Assembly: GCA_937926325.1 (NCBI GenBank) | Contig: CALAZQ010000509.1 | Location: 1-10,504, forward strand | From: an uncultured Planctomycetaceae bacterium | GTDB lineage: Bacteria; Planctomycetota; Planctomycetia; Pirellulales; UBA1268 | Direction of reading: 5' to 3' | DNA length: 10,504 nt | Shown here: positions 5,257 through 10,504 of the stretch, one piece after another | How the letters are laid out: every line of letters begins with the position of its first letter | Position numbering within the stretch: position 1 is the first letter of the stretch | The notes under the pieces: model-generated | Seen by the model: the letters and a program-made list of their open reading frames with translations, nothing else | Told to the model about the DNA's origin: nothing | Database searches by the model: none | Made by a program: the position numbers and the translations under genes

Positions 5257-7049
5257 GGCCCTGCTGCTCGCACAAACTCGATGCGGGTAAAGCGATTGAG
5301 CCCGGGCACGGTAGCCACCAGGCTGCCATCCTCAACGACGCTGACGGCAGTCTCGATCATGCGGCGATTCTCGTCGGCACCGGTGCGGTCATTCATGGTC
5401 TTGGTGATAATCGTTGCGCGGTAACGGGTGCCGTCAACAAAGCCTTCGCCACGAAAGTCGTGCGGCAGTTTGCCGGTATTGGCATGGCGGCCGGTCTGAA
5501 TCGTACTGGGAATGCGGACGGTCGCTGATGTCTGACCGCTTGCGCCCGAGGCGTAGAGCAACACGGTAAAGCGGTCTCGCGTCCGATTATAGCCGGCCAC
5601 CCGATAGCGTTCGTTGCCGGTAAACCCTGGGCCGGTAACGGCGATGTCGTTGCCCACCTCGCCCGCCACCGCGTGGCGGATCACCTCGTCAGCCCCGGCA
5701 GCCAGCTGGGCAAACCACCGCCAGGCGTAGTAATGCAGGTGATTGGGATCGGGCGGATTGATGTAGTTGTCGATGGTGAAGGTGTTGCCCGAGGCTTCGG
5801 CAATCACAAAGCTGCGGTCACTGCCGTGAAGAGCCAGCTTCTGGGTGACGATGCCGGGGCCACCGTCGCTGGCCGGAATGACAATTGCCGGCGCGATCTC
5901 AGCCAGCCGGCCGTTGTAGTCCCGTCGCTTGGTCAGGCCCATCGCCCAGCCACTGGAGTTGTCTGACCAGGGCAGCTGCATAGTGTTCAGCCCCCGCTCA
6001 AGGCAGTGACCCATGATCGTAACCGTCTTGGCAAAAGCGTCCCGCTCATCGCGAACACCATCGCCGTTGACATCGACCGCACTGCCACCGTCGTCCCACG
6101 ACACCCACGACTCGGCTGCCAGCACTCCCTTGTGCGACAGACCGGCGGCATCGAGCTTGCTGCGAACCAGGTCGAAGTTGCCCCAGACCGACGGCACAAA
6201 GCTGCCATCCATGCCACCGTAGCCGTCGTTCTGATCCGACACGTTCAGGTTGAGTCCATCGACCAGCTGCATCAGTTCGGCGTTGGCGACGAGGCGGTCA
6301 TACATCTCGTTGACGCCCCGGCCGCCTTTGGCCGCCAGCCCGGCCATCACGCCACAGTTCTCACAGGGGCTCATGCCCGCAGTCGAGATGAGCACAGGCC
6401 GGGTGGGTTCGGCAGCGTAGACCGCCCGAATCTGCCGGGCACCGGCAACGAAGATTTCGTTGATGAGAAAATCGACATCGGCCCCCTTCATCATGCCTTG
6501 CAGATTGACCTCATGAGAGAGCTGATAGGCGGCAACCCGGCCCTTGAAGTGGCGGGCGATCCGGCCCATGAACTCGGCAAAAAGGCCCTCCTGGGGCCGC
6601 TCAAGCCCGCCCACGCCCGAGGCCGAGGCCCAGGCCGGACAGCCGAAGAAGACAAACTCAACCTGCAGGCCGCGGGCCCGACAGGCATCGACCGCCTGTT
6701 CAATCGTCTGGAGATAGGCCGACTGATTCTGGGCATAGTCGGTGTTGGCCACCGTCGGCTCGGCCGCATTCCAGGCCACCCAGAACTGGGCATAGCTGCT
6801 GTCGGTCGCGATCACCGGCCGGGCGGCATCGAAGGCATTGTTCTGCGGCCGACCGGCGAACGGCTGCCAGCGAACACCGATCTGCAGATGGTCGGTGGTC
6901 CAGGCATAGTCAGCCGCTGGAACTGCCACCGCCGGAACAGGTGACGGCGTCGCCGCCACCGCTGGCTCCGCTTCTGCAGCCTTGCCGTCGTGAAGAAAAG
7001 CCTGGCAGCAGCCAATAAGCATTAGCAGGCGAAGGGCAGGCGACGTCAT
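5253..7049 (-). CDS. Exported glycoside-hydrolase-like TIM-barrel protein
   Basis: The 598-residue protein looks like a clan GH-A-type glycosidase, though I cannot name its family. A short hydrophobic N-terminus contains LIGC (11-14), which could be a lipobox. A Pro/Ala/Val-rich linker runs to about residue 47. The barrel (about 55-395) includes FWVAWNAAEP (89-98), FVFFGCPAW (132-140) and YQLSHEVNLQG (175-185), with E180 as candidate acid/base. LAAESWVSWDD (310-320) has E313 as candidate nucleophile. An EF-hand or dockerin-like loop DVNGDGVRDERD (326-337) sits just after it. The last 200 residues look beta-rich, as in accessory domains of such enzymes. The ATG at 7049 has GGAG six bases upstream; an in-frame TTG just before it is less likely. 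It overlaps the downstream methyltransferase gene by 4 bases. The substrate is unknown. Confidence 0.7.
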   Translation of the reverse strand: MTSPALRLLMLIGCCQAFLHDGKAAEAEPAVAATPSPVPAVAVPAADYAWTTDHLQIGVRWQPFAGRPQNNAFDAARPVIATDSSYAQFWVAWNAAEPTVANTDYAQNQSAYLQTIEQAVDACRARGLQVEFVFFGCPAWASASGVGGLERPQEGLFAEFMGRIARHFKGRVAAYQLSHEVNLQGMMKGADVDFLINEIFVAGARQIRAVYAAEPTRPVLISTAGMSPCENCGVMAGLAAKGGRGVNEMYDRLVANAELMQLVDGLNLNVSDQNDGYGGMDGSFVPSVWGNFDLVRSKLDAAGLSHKGVLAAESWVSWDDGGSAVDVNGDGVRDERDAFAKTVTIMGHCLERGLNTMQLPWSDNSSGWAMGLTKRRDYNGRLAEIAPAIVIPASDGGPGIVTQKLALHGSDRSFVIAEASGNTFTIDNYINPPDPNHLHYYAWRWFAQLAAGADEVIRHAVAGEVGNDIAVTGPGFTGNERYRVAGYNRTRDRFTVLLYASGASGQTSATVRIPSTIQTGRHANTGKLPHDFRGEGFVDGTRYRATIITKTMNDRTGADENRRMIETAVSVVEDGSLVATVPGLNRFTRIEFVRAAGP

Positions 7050-7055
7050 CAAAGT

Positions 7056-7059
7056 CTCC
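7056..7059 (-). promoter_or_regulatory. Shine-Dalgarno site of the glycosidase-like gene
   Basis: On the reverse strand GGAG lies six bases before the ATG at 7049. It is too close to the alternative TTG at 7052, so it favours the ATG. Confidence 0.55.
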
Positions 7060-7135
7060 AGCGAAAGGTGGGTACAAACGGCCGAGGAACATTCGCTCTC
7101 AGCCGTTCGCTATTCAACCACCGCCGGCCCCGGCC

Positions 7136-7161
7136 CTCCATCGGGTCTCTACCTGATGGAG
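7136..7161. repeat. Near-perfect inverted repeat between the glycosidase-like gene and the TA operon
   Basis: CTCCATCGGGT (7136-7146) and ACCTGATGGAG (7151-7161) pair over 11 positions with one G-U wobble around the loop CTCT. No T-run follows on either strand. It sits in the divergent intergenic region, about 60 bases before the antitoxin start and just upstream of a possible -35 box. An operator for the TA module, or a hairpin in the leader of either gene, is possible. Confidence 0.6.
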
Positions 7162-7185
7162 CCAGCGGAACCGACCAAAGGGAAG

Positions 7186-7215
7186 TTGACCAGCCTCATC
7201 CGCCGCGACTAGGAT
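7186..7215 (+). promoter_or_regulatory. Possible promoter of the toxin-antitoxin operon
   Basis: TTGACC (7186-7191) and TAGGAT (7210-7215) are 18 bases apart. A transcript from here would begin at or near the ATG at 7222, making it almost leaderless. AGGA in the same place (7211-7214) could instead be a Shine-Dalgarno site seven bases before the ATG. The two readings compete. Confidence 0.35.
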
Positions 7216-7221
7216 ATAGAC

Positions 7222-7464
7222 ATGAGTACAGCAGACATCCTCAATGAACTCCCCCGGCTCACACCGGACGAACGCAGGCAGATTGCAGCACGGCTTGCAG
7301 AGCTGGAGGGTGTCGTGCCTTCAGAGTCAGCAGAAAGCATCCCCACCGCTGTCGCGGACGAATTACGCGCAAAGCTCGACCGTTTCGCAGCGGAATGGGA
7401 TAGCCCGGAAATGAGTCCGTATGACAACTACGATGCCGCACGAGCCAGATTGCCATCGCGGTGA
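7222..7464 (+). CDS. Small antitoxin-like protein preceding a MazF/PemK toxin
   Basis: The 80-residue protein is short, charged and probably helical. Its N-terminal half (DILNELPRLTPDERRQIAARLAELEG) resembles small addiction-module proteins found upstream of toxins. The C-terminal half (residues 45-80) is acidic and aromatic (AEWDSPEMSPYDNYD), as expected of a flexible antitoxin tail that wraps around its toxin. No clear AbrB, RHH or HTH DNA-binding domain is visible, so it may not be a classical MazE. The ATG is preceded by AGGA at seven bases. Its last codons overlap the toxin frame by 44 bases, which supports co-translation. Function is assigned mainly from the neighbour and size. Confidence 0.72.
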   Translation: MSTADILNELPRLTPDERRQIAARLAELEGVVPSESAESIPTAVADELRAKLDRFAAEWDSPEMSPYDNYDAARARLPSR

Positions 7465-7792
7465 TGTTGTTCTCGTTCTCTTTCCGCACGCCGATCTACG
7501 GCGAGCAAAACCCCGTCCTGCGGTTGTCATTCAGGCTGACAATCTTGATGCGGGATTGCCGCAGGTGATTGTGGCGATGATCACCAGCCGATTGTTTCGT
7601 GCAGACCATTCCAGTCGCGTTGTCGTTCGTCTTGCATCTTCGGCTGGTCACCAGTCGGGCCTGCTTGCTGACTCCGTTGTGATGACCGACAACTTGGCTA
7701 CTGTCGGGCTGTTTGCCATCAGTCGTGTGATTGGCCGTCTCCCCATGCACGAAATTGATGGCGCGTTGCGTCATACTCTCGGGCTTACGTGA
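7421..7792 (+). CDS. MazF/PemK-family toxin (mRNA endoribonuclease)
   Basis: The 123-residue protein has the PemK/MazF fold signature: RGDVVLVLF (13-21), KPRPAVVIQ (30-38), VAMITSRL (51-58), SGLLADSVVMTDNL (79-92) and IGRL (104-107). R32 and T55 are in the positions of the catalytic Arg and Thr of Bacillus MazF, so it is probably active. Such toxins cleave mRNA at short sequence motifs and arrest growth until neutralised by the antitoxin. The ATG at 7421 is used here. An in-frame ATG at 7433 would still keep the RGDVV start, and neither has a clear Shine-Dalgarno site, as expected if translation is coupled to the antitoxin. The pair appears complete and chromosomal, divergent from the glycosidase-like operon and convergent with crcB. 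Confidence 0.88.
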   Translation: MTTTMPHEPDCHRGDVVLVLFPHADLRRAKPRPAVVIQADNLDAGLPQVIVAMITSRLFRADHSSRVVVRLASSAGHQSGLLADSVVMTDNLATVGLFAISRVIGRLPMHEIDGALRHTLGLT

Positions 7793-7833
7793 CAGCGGTG
7801 GCTGCTCCCTTGCACCTTGGCCGCAGGTTCGCT

Positions 7834-8217
7834 TCAGCCAGCCAGCCGGCCGAGCTGCAATCCAGCGGCCACGGCCAGCAGGGCGGCGACGGTGGTGCCG
7901 ATCACGTTCGCGGTCGCCGCCAGCAGCCGGCCCTGCTCCAGTAGCGCCACCGACTGAAAGGCGAAGCTTGAATAGGTGGTGAAGCCGCCCAGAAACCCAA
8001 CCAGCAGCACCGTCTCAAGCCCGGTTGGCAGGGCGAAACGCCCCCGGCCAACTGCCGTGATCAGCCCGAACAGGAGGCCGCCAAAGACATTCACCGCAAA
8101 GGTGCCCCAGGGAAAGTCGCGATCGCACCACCGCAGGGCCAGTTCTGCCACGCCGGCTCGGGCCAACGTGCCAAGGCCGCCGGCGACCGCCAGCCCGAAC
8201 AGGTGAGACCACGACAT
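7834..8217 (-). CDS. crcB: Fluoride ion channel CrcB/Fluc
   Basis: The 127-residue protein has four hydrophobic segments and the full Fluc signature: GGLGTLAR (13-20), PWGTFAVNVFGG (36-47, with conserved N43) and GFLGGFTTYSSF (74-85). Fluc proteins form dual-topology dimers in the inner membrane that let fluoride leave the cell, with a structural sodium ion at the dimer centre. This length matches the homodimeric type, and no second crcB gene lies beside it. The ATG at 8217 has AAGGAAG six bases upstream. An ATG at 8238 would add the basic stretch MRKRKRD and lacks a ribosome binding site. The leader contains an intrinsic terminator, suggesting attenuation. The gene converges on the toxin gene with 41 bases between them. 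Confidence 0.95.
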   Translation of the reverse strand: MSWSHLFGLAVAGGLGTLARAGVAELALRWCDRDFPWGTFAVNVFGGLLFGLITAVGRGRFALPTGLETVLLVGFLGGFTTYSSFAFQSVALLEQGRLLAATANVIGTTVAALLAVAAGLQLGRLAG

Positions 8218-8223
8218 ATCCCG

Positions 8224-8230
8224 CTTCCTT
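8224..8230 (-). promoter_or_regulatory. Shine-Dalgarno site fixing the crcB start
   Basis: AAGGAAG on the reverse strand lies six bases before the ATG at 8217. The upstream ATG at 8238 is preceded by CAGCAGCA, with no such site. Confidence 0.75.
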
Positions 8231-8260
8231 TTCCTCATTGCTGCTGGAAATGCTCAGCCC

Positions 8261-8283
8261 AAAAACCGAACAATTCTGTTCGG
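8261..8283 (-). terminator. Intrinsic terminator inside the crcB 5' leader
   Basis: On the reverse strand CCGAACA, loop GAAT and TGTTCGG form a perfect 7-bp stem followed by TTTTT. It lies 43 bases before the crcB ATG and no reverse-strand gene lies upstream of it in the window. It would therefore act on the crcB leader itself (or on antisense transcripts from the hss side), as in riboswitch-type attenuation. Confidence 0.75.
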
Positions 8284-8298
8284 CCGACGTTTTCATCA

Positions 8299-8323
8299 CG
8301 GTGGGCGGGTACGGCTCCCACCG
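8299..8323. repeat. Second hairpin in the crcB leader
   Basis: CGGTGGG (8299-8305) and CCCACCG (8317-8323) are perfect reverse complements with an 11-base loop. On the reverse strand it lies 15 bases before the leader terminator and could be part of a regulatory leader. Confidence 0.5.
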
Positions 8324-8376
8324 CACTTGGCATCCGCGGCGGGCCTCTGCCTGCCAGTGCCAGCATACCGACAGCT

Positions 8377-8382
8377 GGAGGG
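8377..8382 (+). promoter_or_regulatory. Shine-Dalgarno site of the STAS gene
   Basis: GGAGGG lies six bases before the ATG at 8389. It shows that the STAS frame has its own start, even though the frame stays open upstream to 8203. Confidence 0.75.
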
Positions 8383-8388
8383 CCCTTG

Positions 8389-8796
8389 ATGGCGAAGCCG
8401 CCAACGCACCAGCGACCGGCCCGGCTGCCGCTGTTCTTCGCCAACGCCGAAATCTTTCGCAGTCGGCTGCTGGCCGCGGTAGCGGCGGCCGAGCAACCGC
8501 TTCGGCGAATCGTGGTGGCGGCCGAGCCGGTGACTGACATCGACGTCACCGCAGCCGACATGCTGCAGGACCTGAAAGCCCAACTGGCCGACCGCGGCAT
8601 CAGCCTCTGCTTTGCCGAACTCAAGGGCCCGGTCAAAGACCGGCTGCGGCGGTACGGACTCTATGAAGCCTTTCGCGACACCGGCTTCTACCCGACCATC
8701 GGCGGCGCCGTTCGCGACCATCTGCAGCATGAACGGCTTGAGTGGCGCGACCCGTTACAGCGGCCCCGCGAAACCGGCCGCAAGCTCACCTCATGA
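8389..8796 (+). CDS. Stand-alone STAS domain related to SulP anion transporters
   Basis: The 135-residue protein matches the cytosolic STAS domain at the C-terminus of SulP (SLC26-type) sulfate, bicarbonate and anion transporters. LPLFFANAEIFRSRL (13-27), AEPVTDIDVTAADML (45-59) and RGISLCFAELKGPVKDRLRRYGL (69-91) are typical of SulP tails, more than of SpoIIAA anti-anti-sigma factors. The transmembrane part, normally about 400 residues, is absent: the upstream frame covers the crcB leader and has no membrane helices. A good Shine-Dalgarno site at its own ATG argues for a real gene rather than debris, perhaps regulating a transporter encoded elsewhere. It is divergent from crcB and 88 bases upstream of hss. 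A decaying SulP remnant remains the alternative. Confidence 0.82.
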   Translation: MAKPPTHQRPARLPLFFANAEIFRSRLLAAVAAAEQPLRRIVVAAEPVTDIDVTAADMLQDLKAQLADRGISLCFAELKGPVKDRLRRYGLYEAFRDTGFYPTIGGAVRDHLQHERLEWRDPLQRPRETGRKLTS

Positions 8797-8870
8797 GGCT
8801 ATACTCTCCGAGTTCTCCATCAGCCGGGTGATTCACGCGAATCGATCACCTGCTGGTTTTGCCCCGCCGC

Positions 8871-8876
8871 AGGAAG
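8871..8876 (+). promoter_or_regulatory. Shine-Dalgarno site fixing the homospermidine synthase start
   Basis: AGGAAG lies eight bases before the ATG at 8885. The frame is open back to 8612, but that extension would overlap the STAS gene and is unlike the family. Confidence 0.75.
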
Positions 8877-8884
8877 CAGCCCGC

Positions 8885-10345
8885 ATGGTTTCATTTGAGA
8901 ATCGGATTCTTTTCGTTGGCTTTGGCTTTGTCGCCCGCTGCACCCTGCCGATCCTGCTCGACCACATCCGGGTCGATCCCAAGCAGATCACGATCATCGA
9001 CTTTGAACCCGATGACCTGGCGCTGAAACCCTGGATCGAGCGGGGCATCAAGTTCGTCCGCGACAAGGTGGGCCCAGACAACCTTGGCGAGGTGCTCGGC
9101 CGTCACCTCGGCCCAGGCGATCTGTTGATCGATTTGGCCTGGAACATCGACTGCTGCGAGATTGTTGGCTGGTGCCACGACCACGGTGTGCTCTACCTCA
9201 ACACCTCGGTCGAACTCTGGGACCCGTACGAACATGCCAAGGGAGCCCACCCCACCCACCTGACGCTCTACTGGCGGCACATGAACCTGCGGCGGCTGAT
9301 TACCAGCTGGGACAGCCCCGGCCCGACCGCGGTGCTCGAACACGGAGCCAACCCTGGCTTGATCAGCCATTTCACCAAGCAGGCCCTGCTCGACATCGCC
9401 GCGGCCTGCCTGGAAGAGCAGAAGTTTACGGGCGAGCAGGCTGAGCGGATCGCCCAGCATGCGAAGTCGCAGACCTTCAATCATCTGGCCCATGAACTGG
9501 GCGTGAAGGTGATTCACTGCAGTGAGCGAGACACGCAAATCTCGAACCGGCCCAAAGAGGTGGATGAATTCGTCAACACCTGGAGCGTGGAGGGGTTCCG
9601 CGAAGAGGGAACGACCACCGCTGAAATGGGCTGGGGCACGCACGAGAAAGAGCTGCCCCCCTTCGCCTACGAACACGAGGACGGCCCGGGCAGTCAGATC
9701 TGCCTCGCCCGGATGGGCATGAACACCTTCGTGGCCAGCTGGGTGCCGCACTACACAATCACCGGCATGGTCGTTCGCCACGGCGAGGCCTTCAGCATCA
9801 CCGAGAAGCTCTCGGTGCGGGACGCTGCGGGGACCACGGTCTACCGCCCGACCGTCCACTATGCCTACTGCCCCTGCGATGCTGCCATTGCCAGCCTCTG
9901 GGAACTGCGGGGCTACGACTATCATCTGCAGCCCCGTGCCCGGATCATGACCGACGAGATCACCAGCGGGGCCGACATCCTCGGCGCCCTGGTCATGGGC
10001 CATCCGCTCAACTCGTGGTGGTGCGGCAGTGACCTGTCGATTGAGGAATCCCGTCGGCTGGTGCCCCACCAGAATGCCACCACCATGCAGGTGGCAATCT
10101 CGGTGGTGGCCGCCTGCATGTGGATGATCGAGCATCCGGCCGAGGGTGTGAAGCTGCCCGACGATCTGCCCCACGACTACGTGCTGGGCATCGCCAAGCC
10201 CTACCTCGGCAAGTTCATCTCGATTCCGTCTGACTGGACACCGCTGAAGCACTACTCAAATGCCTTCCACGGCTACAACCGTCCGGCAATCGATCCTGAC
10301 GACCCGTGGCAGTTCAAGAATTTTCTGCTGACGGATGGGGACTAG
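8885..10345 (+). CDS. hss: Homospermidine synthase
   Basis: The 486-residue protein matches bacterial homospermidine synthase, an NAD-dependent enzyme that joins two putrescines (or putrescine and spermidine) to give sym-homospermidine in the cytosol. It belongs to the saccharopine dehydrogenase-like family. The Rossmann start is ILFVGFGFVA (8-17, GxGxxA). LEHGANPGLISHFTKQAL, then NTWSVEGFREEG and EMGWGTHEKELP, are hallmarks of the family. W233 in NTWS is close to the position of the active-site Trp229 described for the Blastochloris viridis enzyme. The length agrees with bacterial homologues (about 480). The start follows AGGAAG by eight bases. The STAS gene upstream is on the same strand but has no obvious functional link. 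A long hairpin follows the stop. Confidence 0.95.
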   Translation: MVSFENRILFVGFGFVARCTLPILLDHIRVDPKQITIIDFEPDDLALKPWIERGIKFVRDKVGPDNLGEVLGRHLGPGDLLIDLAWNIDCCEIVGWCHDHGVLYLNTSVELWDPYEHAKGAHPTHLTLYWRHMNLRRLITSWDSPGPTAVLEHGANPGLISHFTKQALLDIAAACLEEQKFTGEQAERIAQHAKSQTFNHLAHELGVKVIHCSERDTQISNRPKEVDEFVNTWSVEGFREEGTTTAEMGWGTHEKELPPFAYEHEDGPGSQICLARMGMNTFVASWVPHYTITGMVVRHGEAFSITEKLSVRDAAGTTVYRPTVHYAYCPCDAAIASLWELRGYDYHLQPRARIMTDEITSGADILGALVMGHPLNSWWCGSDLSIEESRRLVPHQNATTMQVAISVVAACMWMIEHPAEGVKLPDDLPHDYVLGIAKPYLGKFISIPSDWTPLKHYSNAFHGYNRPAIDPDDPWQFKNFLLTDGD

Positions 10346-10355
10346 CTTCCTTCAC

Positions 10356-10385
10356 GGAAAGACCCGACATCCTGTCGGCCTTTCC
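10356..10385 (+). terminator. Long hairpin after hss, terminator-like
   Basis: GGAAAG (10356-10361) pairs with CTTTCC (10380-10385), and inside it CCGACA pairs with TGTCGG around a TCC loop. This gives 12 pairs with a small internal loop. It begins ten bases after the hss stop, but no clear T-run follows, so termination is plausible rather than shown. Confidence 0.55.
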
Positions 10386-10504
10386 TGGGCGGGCCTCCGC
10401 CCGCTGGTGCTCATGGGCGGCATCCTGCCGCCGGGTGGCAGGGGCGGGGTGGGGTGCGTCATCTGACGTGCTGCCGGTCCGGTCGCTTCCGCTCCCGGCT
10501 TCCA
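10386..10504. repeat. Cluster of short hairpins sharing a CATCCTG-like core
   Basis: GGGCGG-GCCT-CCGCCC (about 10387-10402) is followed by GGCGGCA-TCC-TGCCGCC (10417-10433) and a shorter CGTC-ATCT-GACG (about 10457-10468). Two of these share the ATC(C)T apex with the hairpin at 10364-10378, while their stem bases differ but stay paired. No gene is seen before the window ends. Confidence 0.55.

Noticed and set aside
3877..7049. Forward-strand open frames opposite the methyltransferase and glycosidase-like genes
   Set aside because: They lack ribosome binding sites and protein-family resemblance and mirror the high-GC reverse-strand codons.
8203..8388. Upstream extension of the STAS frame as the remains of the SulP membrane domain
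   Set aside because: The translated stretch has no hydrophobic helices or SulP motifs and overlaps the crcB start and leader, so it is non-coding in this frame.
8284..8400. Canonical fluoride riboswitch upstream of crcB
   Set aside because: Isolated GATG and CCGC/GCGG elements are present, but the conserved order and the P1 pairing of the known aptamer could not be built. Only the terminator and a second hairpin are reported.
8800..8805. TATACT as a -10 box for hss
   Set aside because: The hexamer is good, but no acceptable -35 box lies 16-18 bases upstream, so a promoter was not called.
8612..8884. N-terminal extension of homospermidine synthase
   Set aside because: It overlaps the STAS gene in another frame and has no family resemblance. 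The ATG at 8885 has AGGAAG at good spacing and starts directly at the Rossmann strand.
1..10504. CRISPR array, insertion sequence or prophage
   Set aside because: No spaced direct repeats, transposase or integrase frames, or phage structural genes were seen.

Overview
The window looks like chromosomal DNA of a planctomycete, probably from the Pirellulales side. It is GC-rich and encodes a secreted protein built from tandem Cys-Glu-Pro repeats of a kind familiar from these bacteria. It also has a SMUG1-type DNA glycosylase (rare in bacteria but recorded in planctomycetes), a homospermidine synthase and many genes of unrelated function on alternating strands. The assignment rests on recognising proteins, not on a search.

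Layout. Positions 1-49 hold what appears to be the 3' end of a tRNA (perhaps tRNA-Pro) followed by a strong hairpin. Next come about 270 non-coding bases and two forward genes of visibly lower GC: an FkbM-type methyltransferase (320-1039) and a GT90/CAP10-like glycosyltransferase (1177-2187). Together they suggest a small glycan-modification cassette next to a tRNA. A forward gene for an exported cysteine-rich repeat protein (2401-2901) follows, ending at a textbook intrinsic terminator. After it is a SMUG1-like uracil-DNA glycosylase (about 3098-3859).

The reverse strand then carries a secreted glycosidase-like protein (7049-5253) overlapping by 4 bases (GTGA) an RsmF/NSUN-type rRNA m5C methyltransferase (5256-3877). 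A forward toxin-antitoxin pair (small antitoxin 7222-7464; MazF/PemK toxin 7421-7792) lies head-to-head with that operon. A reverse CrcB/Fluc fluoride channel (8217-7834) has an intrinsic terminator inside its own 5' leader. On the forward strand follow a free-standing STAS domain resembling the tail of SulP anion transporters (8389-8796) and a homospermidine synthase (8885-10345). The window ends in a cluster of hairpins sharing a CATCCTG-like core.

The genes do not form one pathway. Most are housekeeping or stress functions: uracil repair, rRNA modification, fluoride export and polyamine synthesis. Mixed in are accessory pieces: the surface-glycan pair, the TA module and the wall-like Cys-rich protein. 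The items most worth follow-up are the attenuator-like terminator in the crcB leader without a recognisable fluoride aptamer, the CATCCTG hairpin cluster after hss, the Cys-Glu-Pro repeat protein, and the orphan SulP-type STAS domain.
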